The notes: a model not told the origin generated them from the sequence alone. DNA of 10,200 nt from Desulfuromonadaceae bacterium (GCA_030639985.1 DAOWKG010000285.1:1-10200); one strand, 5' to 3'. Counted from the stretch's first letter, positions 1 to 7,850 are shown. Made by a program: numbers and translations.

Positions 1-1296
1 GTTATTGATGAAGCCGATGAAATGTTGAAAATGGGCTTCATTGATGATGTTGAACAGATACTTGGTTACGCCCCTGAAGAGCGGCAAACAGCTCTGTTCT
101 CCGCTACAATGCCAAAAGAAGTATTGGGTGTTGCCCGCAAACACTTGCGTGATCCACTTGAAATCAGGATTAAAAGCAAAACCTCGACAGTTGAAAGAAT
201 TTCACAGCGTTTCTGGCAAGTCAAAGGTTTGCATAAGCTCGATGCACTAACCAGAATTCTTGAAGCTGAAGATATAGACGGTATGTTGATTTTTGTACGT
301 ACCAAAATAACTACCGTAGAACTGGCAGAAAAACTCGAAGCACGTGGATTTTCGAGTGCTGCCCTTAATGGTGACATGACCCAGATGTTACGGGAAAAAA
401 CGGTTGAGCGTCTTAAAGATGGCTCTCTTGATATCGTCGTCGCAACAGACGTTGCTGCCCGTGGTCTAGATGTTAAACGGATCAGCCACGTAGTTAACTA
501 CGATATCCCCTACGACCCTGAAGCTTATATCCACCGTATCGGACGAACTGGCCGTGCTGGACGTGAAGGTAAAGCGATTCTGTTTGTTGCCCCACGAGAA
601 AGACGGATGCTTGCCGCCATTGAAAGAGCCACCCGGCAACCGATTAAAGCGATGGCATTACCAAGCCGTAAAGATATTACCAATCGCCGGATCAATCAAT
701 TCAAAGAACAGATTTCTGCCACTATGGAATCACAGGATCTCGAATTTTTTGAAGAATTGATTGATCAGTACCAAAGTGAATATGACATCGGACACCGCAA
801 AATTGCTGCAACCCTGGCATATTTACTACAAAAAGAGCGCCCCCTTAATCCGACCGAAGCTTTTGTCGAAGAGTCTCACCCGGAACGTCATGAGCGGAGT
901 GAACGGAACAGTTCCCCAAGACGGGAGCGAAAAACCAGCGATGACCAAATGCAAACCTTCCGCATTGAAGTTGGTCGTAAGCATGGCGTTGAACCAGGAA
1001 ATATTGTCGGTGCTATCAGCAATGAAGGAAAAATGAATAGCAAAGACATAGGTCGAATCAGGTTATTTGACCAGTTCAGCCTGGTAGATTTGCCCAAAAA
1101 CATTTCTGAAGATACGCTACACAAGCTCAAAGGAGTTTGGGTTTGTGATGAGCAACTACAAATCAGCCCCGATTCAGGGTCATATAAAGCCCCGGCAAAT
1201 GATTTTTCCAAACGGAGAAAGTTTGGCAAAGCCAAAAGTGGCTTTAAAAAGTTTGGCTCAAGTCAAACGAGACCAGCACCGAGCAGGCGTAAATAA
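1..1296 (+). CDS. DEAD-box ATP-dependent RNA helicase, DeaD/CsdA-DbpA type (5' end outside window)
   Basis: ATP-driven unwinding or remodelling of structured RNA in the cytoplasm; relatives act in ribosome assembly, mRNA decay and cold adaptation. The reading frame is open from base 1, so the gene begins upstream and 431 residues are visible. They start exactly at motif II (VIDEADEML, visible residues 1-9). Motif III SAT is at residues 34-36, then the helicase C domain with VATDVAARGLDV and motif VI HRIGRTGRAGR (residues 178-188). A charged linker follows, then an RRM-like DbpA/CsdA RNA-binding domain (about residues 317-388, starting MQTFRIEVGRKHG) and a short Lys/Arg-rich tail ending PAPSRRK. 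The missing part should hold the Q motif and Walker A, roughly 150 residues. The methionine at base 22 lies inside the DEAD motif and is not a start. A terminator lies 56 bases past the stop. Family is certain; DeaD versus DbpA-type role is not resolved, so no symbol is given. Confidence 0.95.
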   Translation, partial: VIDEADEMLKMGFIDDVEQILGYAPEERQTALFSATMPKEVLGVARKHLRDPLEIRIKSKTSTVERISQRFWQVKGLHKLDALTRILEAEDIDGMLIFVRTKITTVELAEKLEARGFSSAALNGDMTQMLREKTVERLKDGSLDIVVATDVAARGLDVKRISHVVNYDIPYDPEAYIHRIGRTGRAGREGKAILFVAPRERRMLAAIERATRQPIKAMALPSRKDITNRRINQFKEQISATMESQDLEFFEELIDQYQSEYDIGHRKIAATLAYLLQKERPLNPTEAFVEESHPERHERSERNSSPRRERKTSDDQMQTFRIEVGRKHGVEPGNIVGAISNEGKMNSKDIGRIRLFDQFSLVDLPKNISEDTLHKLKGVWVCDEQLQISPDSGSYKAPANDFSKRRKFGKAKSGFKKFGSSQTRPAPSRRK

Positions 1297-1309
1297 CAAC
1301 AAAAAGGAT

Positions 1310-1326
1310 TTGTCCATCATGGACAA
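1310..1326. repeat. Perfect 8-bp palindrome (TTGTCCAT-C-ATGGACAA) between helicase stop and terminator
   Basis: TTGTCCAT at 1310-1317 and ATGGACAA at 1319-1326 are exact inverted copies around one central base. The site lies just after the helicase stop and before the terminator. A one-base loop makes an RNA hairpin unfavourable, so a DNA operator for a dimeric regulator is the likelier reading. It overlaps a possible -35 element (TGGACA, 1320-1325) that lies 17 bases before AATATT (1343-1348). Chance occurrence is possible. Confidence 0.4.
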
Positions 1327-1351
1327 CCATTATTTCTAAGAAAATATTGAG

Positions 1352-1386
1352 CCGCTCCATAAAATTTATGGGGCGGTTTTATTATT
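1352..1386 (+). terminator. Rho-independent terminator after the helicase gene
   Basis: CCGCTCCAT (1352-1360) pairs with ATGGGGCGG (1368-1376), nine pairs with one G-T wobble, extended by A-T pairs into an AT-rich loop. The stem is followed directly by TTTTATTATT (1377-1386). It ends transcription of the helicase. It also rules out a mutase start at the upstream TTG (1347), which would place the start codon before this hairpin. Confidence 0.85.
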
Positions 1387-1406
1387 ACTACTACAAAGGC
1401 GATACC

Positions 1407-2912
1407 ATGGAAAAATGGCTAAAACTACAAAACGGCAGTGATATCCGTGGAGTAGCAATTACTGGCGTTGCAGGCCAACCAGTAACGCTGCACGTTCCAA
1501 TTGTCCGTTCAATCGGTTTCGCCTTTGCTGAGTGGCTTTCGGAGCGACTTGGCAAACCGGTCAGCCAACTAAAGATTTCGGTCGGCACCGATTCCCGTAT
1601 TTCTGCCGACAAAATCAAAAACTGTATTTTACAAGGGTTAGCAACAGCTGGTGCGACAGGTTTCGACTGTGGGCTTGCCTCCACCCCCGCCATGTTCATG
1701 TCGACTGTATTTGAAAACCACAACTACGACGGCTCAATGATGCTAACTGCCAGCCACTTGCCGTTTAACCGCAATGGAGTGAAATTTTTCATCCGTGAAG
1801 GTGGGCTGGAAAAAAAGGACATCACAAAAATTTTAACTCTTGCTGCCCAAACTGGCGAACTCGCCGACATACCCACTGTCAGCCCGACATCCGTCAATCT
1901 GATGGATGATTATGCTGCCCACCTCGTTACTATCATCCGCACAGGTGTCGGTGTCGACACACCGCTGGACGACCTGAAGATTGTCGTTGATGCGGGCAAT
2001 GGCGCTGGCGGTTTTTTCGTCGAGAAGGTCCTTAACCCCCTCGGTGCAGACACCACCGGCAGCCAGTTTCTCGAACCCGACGGGATGTTTCCAAATCACA
2101 TTCCCAACCCCGAAGATCAAAAGGCAATGACTGCAATCATTACCGCCGTTAAAGACAACGGTGCTGACTTCGGAATCATTTTTGATACCGATGTCGATCG
2201 AGCTGGTGCCGTCGATAAAAATGGAGCCCCGATCAACCGCAATCGTTTCATTGCCCTGATGGCAACCATCGTCCTCGAAGACCATCCCGGATCGGTGATT
2301 GTCACCGACTCGGTAACTTCAACCGGGCTAAAATGGTGGATCGAAGAAAAACTTGGCGGCACTCACCATCGCTATCAGCGTGGCTACCGTAACGTAATCA
2401 ACGAAGCTGTGCGCCTCAATACGGCTGGAGAAGAATCATGGCTGGCACTTGAAACCTCCGGACACGGCGCCCTCAAAGAAAACTATTTTCTGGATGACGG
2501 TGCCTACCAGATTGCCAAAATCCTGATTAAGATTGCGCAACTTAAAGCTGCTGGAAACGGGACGATTGATGAACTCATTGCTGAGCTGCCAGAGCCGGTA
2601 AAAGCAGCCGAATATCGCCCCAAAATCAAGATGGCCGATTTCAGTTCCTATGCAGATACGGTACTTGAAGGATTTGCTGCTTTTGTAAAACAGACTGCGG
2701 GCTGGGATTTAACACCGAACAACTATGAAGGGGTTCACGTCACCTGCGATGCATCTGCGGGCAACGGTTGGGCACTACTGCGTAAATCACTACACGACCC
2801 ACAACTACCACTAAACATCGAAAGTGAAGAAACTGGCGGAGTTGAACAAATTGCCGCAAAAATCAAAGGATTTCTCACCAATTATGATGGGCTTGACCTA
2901 ACTGACATGTAA
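1407..2912 (+). CDS. Alpha-D-phosphohexomutase (phosphomannomutase/phosphoglucomutase family)
   Basis: Interconverts hexose 6-phosphate and hexose 1-phosphate (mannose and/or glucose) in the cytoplasm, feeding GDP-mannose or other nucleotide-sugar synthesis. The product has 501 residues, slightly longer than the usual 450-470. The phosphoserine loop is TASHLP (residues 114-119, Ser116). The Mg2+ loop is DTDVDRAG (260-267, with Asp260, Asp262 and Asp264). The sugar-binding loop is ETSGHGALKENYF (349-361, Glu349). The C-terminal phosphate-binding region lies around residues 447-472 (CDASAGNGWALL) and departs from the common R-x-SNT-x-P pattern, so it looks like a divergent subfamily. ATG 1407 was chosen because AAAGG lies 7 bases upstream and the family N-terminus (LQNGSDIRGVAI) follows; the open frame extends back to a TTG at 1347, but that runs through the terminator. 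Hexose specificity cannot be read from the sequence. It converges on the queuosine-glycosyltransferase-like gene. Confidence 0.92.
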   Translation: MEKWLKLQNGSDIRGVAITGVAGQPVTLHVPIVRSIGFAFAEWLSERLGKPVSQLKISVGTDSRISADKIKNCILQGLATAGATGFDCGLASTPAMFMSTVFENHNYDGSMMLTASHLPFNRNGVKFFIREGGLEKKDITKILTLAAQTGELADIPTVSPTSVNLMDDYAAHLVTIIRTGVGVDTPLDDLKIVVDAGNGAGGFFVEKVLNPLGADTTGSQFLEPDGMFPNHIPNPEDQKAMTAIITAVKDNGADFGIIFDTDVDRAGAVDKNGAPINRNRFIALMATIVLEDHPGSVIVTDSVTSTGLKWWIEEKLGGTHHRYQRGYRNVINEAVRLNTAGEESWLALETSGHGALKENYFLDDGAYQIAKILIKIAQLKAAGNGTIDELIAELPEPVKAAEYRPKIKMADFSSYADTVLEGFAAFVKQTAGWDLTPNNYEGVHVTCDASAGNGWALLRKSLHDPQLPLNIESEETGGVEQIAAKIKGFLTNYDGLDLTDM

Positions 2913-2980
2913 ATAGATTATCTGGTTATCCATTTGACTCCACCTGATATGAAGACCGGCTGGACAGAAAACCTTTAATA

Positions 2981-3092
2981 GCCACCAAGGCGCCAAGGTC
3001 ACCAAGAAGGTCAAAAGTTAAAAACCATTTGTTTGTTTTTGAACCATAAAAGACCCTTACGCTTTTCTTGGTGCTCTTGGCGCCTTGGTGGC
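2981..3092. repeat. Large imperfect inverted repeat (28-nt arms) between convergent genes
   Basis: The left arm (2981-3008) and right arm (3065-3092) are reverse complements at 26 of 28 positions: 17 perfect outer pairs, two mismatches, nine perfect inner pairs, with a 56-base loop. The arms are built from short CACCAAGG / GCGCCAAGG-type units. The element fills most of the gap between the ends of the phosphohexomutase and the QTMAN-like gene, where the hairpin could act as a two-way terminator or RNA stabiliser, although no clean U-run follows on either strand. Its loop carries an 18-base sequence (3049-3066) nearly identical to one at 9731-9748. The look is that of a dispersed intergenic repeat; I recall similar CCAAGGCGCCAAGG repeats in environmental bacterial genomes, but could not search. 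Confidence 0.85.
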
Positions 3093-3128
3093 AAAGTGGT
3101 TGAATAAACTTAGATAATCATAATAGAT

Positions 3129-4235
3129 TTATAGCTCTGCCAACAGACGGTCATATATTTCGACCATATGACCCCAATCGTAATGGGCAACCATCCCTTG
3201 CAACTTTTCACGCCGCAGAGGCACAACCTGCAAACAAGCACCCTTGAGCCTTACTACCAGATCATCAAAATCACGATAGAAACACCGGTCCCGACAATCG
3301 TCCGATATATGTTCAGGATATGCAAGTCGCTTGGGCAAAAACGGAAAACAATTACAGTAAATTGCCTCTACCACACTGATACCAAAAAAATCGTGAATTG
3401 ATGTGACCGGCAAAATATCAGCTCGCCACAGCCAGCTAGCGTAGTCAGAAAAGTTTTCGGCATAGCCCCAATGGACAATCCGGTCGGCCAGTCTGTCCTT
3501 CGCTTCAGCAAAAACTGCCGGTATTTTCCGGTACGATTCACCCAATACCGCCACTTCAAAATCGATATTTTGTTCCTGCAAAGCATAAAGAGCTCGAAAG
3601 AACTCACTGGGATTTTTATCGTACTCCCAACGATGATTCCAGAGGATCAATGGCGGTCGTTGATCATCGGTAGCCAATTGTGGGCGAAATTGATCAAACT
3701 TTTGCAGATCAATACCCAAGTGCAAAGTTTTACTCTTGTCAACAATCTGCTGCACCGTTTCAGCTTCATTATAATCGGGAAATGTTTGCAAAAATTGAGG
3801 CAACTCCTGCAAAAAAGAGTGGCGATGATAATCAGAATTAAACAACACCGCATCAGCTGCCAAAGCCGACCCGTAATTGATAAAACCATAATGAACATCA
3901 CGTTGTTGCTGTGGATCACTATCGGTCGGCGACCAGGGATAGGTCAGCTGATTTTCGTGAAAGTAGATTGCGGTTGGAACAGTGGCTGTCCGCAGCCGGG
4001 TCAACGCCAAAAAGGTGGTCAAATCGACCATATCGGTTGCCAGTAGCAGATCGGGCTGAACATCGGCAGCTAGAAATTCACGTGCTAAAGAAACTGCCCC
4101 ACCATGCATCCGCCATTTCCAATGACGCCCTTTTAAGCTAAAGATTGTGATCTGATGACGACTGCGAGCGGCATATTCCTGTGCCCATGCGGCGTGTGAA
4201 CCGGTAAAAAATGGTTCGATAAAAACTATTTTCAT
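3129..4235 (-). CDS. GTDC1/QTMAN-like glycosyltransferase (DUF3524), probable tRNA-queuosine mannosyltransferase
   Basis: The family's characterised animal member (GTDC1, now QTMAN) transfers mannose from GDP-mannose to queuosine at the wobble position of tRNA-Asp; for this bacterial protein that role is inferred. It has 368 residues and no signal peptide or membrane segment, so it is cytosolic. The N-terminal DUF3524 half shows FIEPFFTGSH (residues 5-14), GRHWKWRMHG (36-45) and YFHENQLTYPW (91-101); the last closely matches my memory of YFHENQLIYP in human GTDC1. The C-terminal GT-B/GT4-like half shows NHRWEYDKNP (200-209), LGESY (231-235) and the donor-site stretch HDFFGISVVEA (281-291). 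The start at 4235 (MKIVFIEPFF) was preferred over an in-frame ATG at 4304, because the family N-terminus begins here and AGGA lies 11 bases upstream; the 23 extra residues look non-conserved. Divergent from the binding-protein gene. An alternative role in another glycosylation cannot be excluded. Confidence 0.88.
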   Translation of the reverse strand: MKIVFIEPFFTGSHAAWAQEYAARSRHQITIFSLKGRHWKWRMHGGAVSLAREFLAADVQPDLLLATDMVDLTTFLALTRLRTATVPTAIYFHENQLTYPWSPTDSDPQQQRDVHYGFINYGSALAADAVLFNSDYHRHSFLQELPQFLQTFPDYNEAETVQQIVDKSKTLHLGIDLQKFDQFRPQLATDDQRPPLILWNHRWEYDKNPSEFFRALYALQEQNIDFEVAVLGESYRKIPAVFAEAKDRLADRIVHWGYAENFSDYASWLWRADILPVTSIHDFFGISVVEAIYCNCFPFLPKRLAYPEHISDDCRDRCFYRDFDDLVVRLKGACLQVVPLRREKLQGMVAHYDWGHMVEIYDRLLAEL

Positions 4236-4419
4236 AATAAATAATATCCTGAAATAATTAGTTAGATAAACAGCATTGATGGCCGATGCAGCAACGGGAA
4301 ACAACTCTTGGTTATAATTATTACAACGTTAAACATACTAATTGTGTTGATTATGCCCATTATGTTTGCATTTCAAAAGTTCTATGTTAAGCTTAGAAAA
4401 TTATCATGGAGATCTTATT
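4236..4419. promoter_or_regulatory. Divergent intergenic region expected to hold promoters for both flanking genes
   Basis: This AT-rich 184-base gap separates two genes transcribed away from each other, so it must serve transcription in both directions. A consensus -10 hexamer TATAAT lies at 4313-4318 on the + strand, about 100 bases before the binding-protein start, but I find no good -35 at proper spacing. No operator palindrome or riboswitch-like fold was recognised. GGAG at 4408-4411 is the ribosome-binding site of the binding-protein gene. Confidence 0.35.
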
Positions 4420-5415
4420 ATGAAAACATTAAGTGCGTTTCTGTTTATCATGACGATTCTACTTACAACCCTGCTCCCGACACCATCAGTGGCAGAAAAA
4501 ACGGCTCCAACCGTTGTAACCATCGGGGTTATCTCCTATTCAACTCAATTTCTCGATGCTCAGCAAGGCTTAACTGATGGTCTGAATCAATTGGGACTAA
4601 TAGAGAGCAAAAATGTCCGTTACCTTGTCTATGATCTGAAAAAGGATATCTCGCAAATTCCAGCTATCATAAAAACTCTCCAAAATGAAAAATGTGATCT
4701 CATTCTCACTATTACCACCCCGGTCACAATAGCAGTAAAAAAAGAACTGCAACAAACCCACCCGATTCCCGTTATTTTCACCATGGTAGCCGATCCAGTA
4801 GGCTCGGGAATTGTTGCTAATCTGCAGAAACCGGGCGGGCATATTACCGGTGTCAGCTACAATGCCTTTGCCATGATGCCGAAGAGACTGGAATTATTCC
4901 GCAATGCACTTCCAGAAATAAAACAGATTGCCATCTTTTATCAACATAGTGCTACCTGGCTTGACAAACCCATCCAGAAAATACTCTATCCAACCGCCAC
5001 TTCACTTAATTTTGAAATCAGTAATTATGATATTCACAGCGAAAAAGATATGGCTGCTGTGTTGAAAAATTTTGATCCAGATATCCAAGGGATATTTATG
5101 GTTCCAGATCCCCTCTCCATTGCATATTTTGGCGATTTGGTTAACTTATCGCGGCAATACAACTTACCGATAATGAACCTCGATAACATCCTGATATCAA
5201 AAGGTGGCATCATGGGCTACAGCCCATCATTCTATTCCATCGGCAAACAGGCTGCTACACTTGCCAACAAAATACTTAATGGAACCCCAACCGGTAACTT
5301 GGCAATCCAGAACCCTGACAATGTTCAGTTAGTGGTCTCACTTGCCGAAGCAAATCGGCTTGGGATTAAACTTGATGAATCTTTCCTAGCACATGCTGAC
5401 AAAATCATACGATGA
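4420..5415 (+). CDS. Exported ABC-type substrate-binding protein (ABC_sub_bind family), coupled to the kinase gene
   Basis: A periplasmic ligand-binding protein of the family that includes TrpX-like binding proteins (Pfam ABC_sub_bind); the ligand is unknown. It has 331 residues. Residues 1-25 form a signal peptide (MKTL, hydrophobic FLFIMTILLTTLL, likely cleavage after PSVA). There is no lipobox cysteine, so the product should be soluble. The mature part starts VVTIGVISYS and carries the family stretches CDLILTITTPV, PVIFTMVADPVGSGIV and LQKPGGHITGVSYN, then a second lobe with GIFMVPDPLS and GGIMGYSPSFYSIGKQAA. ATG 4420 has GGAG 8 bases upstream; the open frame reaches back to a TTG at 4366, which would bury the signal peptide. 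The stop overlaps the kinase start as ATGA (5412-5415), implying translational coupling. No permease or ATPase gene is adjacent, so a sensory role is more likely than import. Confidence 0.9.
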   Translation: MKTLSAFLFIMTILLTTLLPTPSVAEKTAPTVVTIGVISYSTQFLDAQQGLTDGLNQLGLIESKNVRYLVYDLKKDISQIPAIIKTLQNEKCDLILTITTPVTIAVKKELQQTHPIPVIFTMVADPVGSGIVANLQKPGGHITGVSYNAFAMMPKRLELFRNALPEIKQIAIFYQHSATWLDKPIQKILYPTATSLNFEISNYDIHSEKDMAAVLKNFDPDIQGIFMVPDPLSIAYFGDLVNLSRQYNLPIMNLDNILISKGGIMGYSPSFYSIGKQAATLANKILNGTPTGNLAIQNPDNVQLVVSLAEANRLGIKLDESFLAHADKIIR

Positions 5416-7649
5416 AACTTAGATTATTTTATAAAATTTTCTGTGCATTTATTATTGTTGCATTATTGCCAGTACTGGTTGGTTCATTTCTTTTCAATCA
5501 TAACCTCCGCGAGTATCTGTTCAATGACATTCGATCAGATGCGCAGTTAAGCCTGGAAAAATCGGCACTATTGATAAACCACTCCCTGCAGCACTATGAT
5601 GAGGTCTTAACTTTCACGTCAAAGTCGCTCTTTATGTCACCAAGCGACACACCAAAACTAAATTTTTTCTACCTCACCCACCCAAATATCCACAAATTGG
5701 TAGTTGTCGATATGGATGGAATCGTCCAGAACTCTATGGCACGTTATGAATATATACCCAAAGGATCAAAACTTAAAAATTGCAACCCTGAAACACTAAA
5801 TCAACGCAATGTTAAATTTGGCCACTGGAACAATGAACCACTGATCTGTCTGAACTACCCCATCATCTCCATGACTACGGGCAAACACAAGGGGGCACTG
5901 TTTGCAAAAATCAACATCAACTCCATGTTTGACACCTTCGTAAAAAACACGACAGAAGGGCGGATTCAATACATAGTCAATGCCAAAACTAAAAAGGTCA
6001 TTTTTCATCCCGATTTCAATCTGGTCCTAAATGCCCAAAGTGCCGCAGATATTCCGGCAATTAAAAATTTAATCGTGGACAATAACTTTAGCCACGAAGT
6101 CTACGTTAATTTTGCCGGCGAAACGGTCACTGGTTCGGCGATCCACCTCAGTGAAATCCCCTTAATTCTAGTTGAAGAGAGCCTGCAGACAAAAACCCAT
6201 TTAATTCTCAAAAATCATACCCAGTCATTTTTGAATATTATTTTAGCTTCAACAATGTTTATCCTTTTTGCCGCCTTTCTATTTAGTCGCTCAATCACCA
6301 AACCAATAAACCGATTAAAGAAAGCAACTTCACTGATAAGCAGGGGGGAAATTGAAACTGAAATAACTCTGCCAAAAAGATATTTTTCTGATGAAATAGT
6401 CGATTTTGGTCAAGATTTTCAAACCATGGCAATGGCGTTAAAACAGGACCGGCTAGAACGTGATGATGCCGTTGAAAAAGAACAACGTGCTTTACAAAAG
6501 CTAGCTGCCGCCGAAAAAATGAAAACTATCGGGCTACTGGCTGGTGGGGTAGCTCACGATCTTAATAATATCCTTTCTGGAATTATTGGCTATCCGCAAC
6601 TCCTATTGATGAAACTTCCCGAAGATAGCCCCCTGCGCCCTTCCATAAAAGCGATCCAGAACTCGGGTGAAAAAGCGAGTGCCATGGTTGCCGATCTACT
6701 AACCATGACCCGTGGCATTGCAGCGGAAAGAAAGCCCCATTGCCTCAATACCATTATCACTGACTACTGTTCCTCACCCGAATTAAAAACACTACTAACC
6801 AACCATCCCAACATTGAAATCAGCAAAAATCTCGATGAAAATCTTTTCAATATTGAATGTTCACCCATTCACGTGATTAAATCGTTGATGAACTTAGTTA
6901 CCAATGCAGCAGAAGCATCAAATAATTCTGGTAAGGTCACTATTACTACCGAAAATCGGGTAATTTCACTCACCGAATCGATGCAACAACAAATTAAACC
7001 GGGCAACTATACAATCCTGCGAGTTGCCGATACCGGATCGGGAATAACAAAAGACGATCTGGAACATATTTTTGAACCATTTTACACCAAGAAAAAGATG
7101 GGCCGCACAAGTGGAACGGGTCTGGGACTTACAATTGTCTGGAACACCATGCAGGATCATGGTGGCACAATAACTGTTAATAGTACTGCCAGCGGCACTA
7201 TTTTCGAACTATTTTTCCCGGCAACTAACGGCGACAAATTAATGCCGACCGATCCAAACGATACCGACTTTCCTCAAGGCAAAGGCGAAAAAGTTCTGGT
7301 TGTTGACGATATTGACCAACAACGCGACCTTGCTAGTCAGATATTAACCACCCTCGGTTATTCGGTCGAAACAGTACAATCGGGTGAAGAAGCAATACGT
7401 TTTATAAAAAAAAACACCGTCGATTTAGTCCTCCTCGATATGATTATGGATCCAGGAATTAATGGTCGAGAAACTTACGCAAACATTGTCAAGCTCTACC
7501 CCAACCAAAAAGCGGTAATTGCCAGTGGCTATTCAAAAAATGAAGAGGTAGTCAAAACGCTAGCTCTCGGTGCCAATTGTTTTGTGCAAAAACCATACAA
7601 TATGATGTCAATTGCGGTTGCAATACGAAACGCTCTGAACAAACCATAG
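5412..7649 (+). CDS. Membrane hybrid histidine kinase: Cache-like sensor, HAMP, HisKA, HATPase, receiver
   Basis: An inner-membrane sensor kinase of 745 residues that autophosphorylates a histidine and carries its own receiver. TM1 is about residues 9-28 and TM2 about 272-292. Between them is a periplasmic domain of about 240 residues with a double-Cache look (KLVVVDMDGIV at 95-105, YIVNAKTKKVIFHPD at 187-201) and two cysteines (124 and 146) that could form a disulfide. A HAMP region (about 292-345) and a short coiled coil lead to HisKA with GGVAHDLNN, phospho-acceptor His382. The ATPase domain has N box NLVTNAAEAS (494-503), G1 DTGSG (540-544), EPFYT (555-559) and G2 GTGLGL (568-573). The receiver (about 626-745) has acidic Asp632/Asp633, phospho-acceptor Asp676 (LLDMIM), Ser705 and Lys727 (KPY), so all catalytic residues are intact. 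Start ATG 5412 overlaps the binding-protein stop. There is no DNA-binding output or Hpt gene nearby, so the downstream partner is unknown. Confidence 0.94.
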   Translation: MKLRLFYKIFCAFIIVALLPVLVGSFLFNHNLREYLFNDIRSDAQLSLEKSALLINHSLQHYDEVLTFTSKSLFMSPSDTPKLNFFYLTHPNIHKLVVVDMDGIVQNSMARYEYIPKGSKLKNCNPETLNQRNVKFGHWNNEPLICLNYPIISMTTGKHKGALFAKININSMFDTFVKNTTEGRIQYIVNAKTKKVIFHPDFNLVLNAQSAADIPAIKNLIVDNNFSHEVYVNFAGETVTGSAIHLSEIPLILVEESLQTKTHLILKNHTQSFLNIILASTMFILFAAFLFSRSITKPINRLKKATSLISRGEIETEITLPKRYFSDEIVDFGQDFQTMAMALKQDRLERDDAVEKEQRALQKLAAAEKMKTIGLLAGGVAHDLNNILSGIIGYPQLLLMKLPEDSPLRPSIKAIQNSGEKASAMVADLLTMTRGIAAERKPHCLNTIITDYCSSPELKTLLTNHPNIEISKNLDENLFNIECSPIHVIKSLMNLVTNAAEASNNSGKVTITTENRVISLTESMQQQIKPGNYTILRVADTGSGITKDDLEHIFEPFYTKKKMGRTSGTGLGLTIVWNTMQDHGGTITVNSTASGTIFELFFPATNGDKLMPTDPNDTDFPQGKGEKVLVVDDIDQQRDLASQILTTLGYSVETVQSGEEAIRFIKKNTVDLVLLDMIMDPGINGRETYANIVKLYPNQKAVIASGYSKNEEVVKTLALGANCFVQKPYNMMSIAVAIRNALNKP

Positions 7650-7680
7650 AATAATGGATCAAAGTAAAATCACCCAGCAA

Positions 7681-7722
7681 CCGATCCGTTGCCTGTAATC
7701 TTAACTACAGTCAACGGATCGG
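7681..7722. repeat. Long near-perfect hairpin downstream of the kinase gene, no U-tract
   Basis: CCGATCCGTTG (7681-7691) and CAACGGATCGG (7712-7722) are perfect inverse complements. After one C/T mismatch the stem continues with CTGTA (7693-7697) pairing to TACAG (7706-7710), leaving an 8-base loop. It lies 31 bases after the kinase stop, where a terminator is expected, but neither side is followed by a T-run, so it is not a canonical intrinsic terminator. It could be a 3'-end stabilising hairpin or a factor-dependent terminator. Confidence 0.7.
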
Positions 7723-7850
7723 AAACAGTCTGAATTTTGCCGATTCACATCCTTAAACTAACGCCTTCCTGAAGTATCAACAACCGTCCATTAGACATAC
7801 TTAACCTACCGTTTTATAAAACTTTTATCTTAATAATATGACGCAAATAC

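Noticed and set aside
1319..1339. Six-codon frame MDNHYF after AAAGGA, before the terminator; looked like a possible leader peptide
   Set aside because: Spacing to the purine stretch is long, there is no run of regulatory codons, and the ATG is half of a palindrome, so chance is likelier.
1833..2285. 150-codon open frame on the minus strand
   Set aside because: Antisense to the phosphohexomutase active-site region; no recognisable motifs.
3471..4046. 191-codon open frame on the + strand
   Set aside because: Lies wholly antisense to the well-supported QTMAN-like gene; its translation shows no domain and has the composition of a shadow frame.
4236..4304. 23-residue N-terminal extension of the QTMAN-like protein from the ATG at 4304
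   Set aside because: Family N-terminus begins at MKIVFIEPFF; the extension looks non-conserved and would occupy the divergent promoter region.
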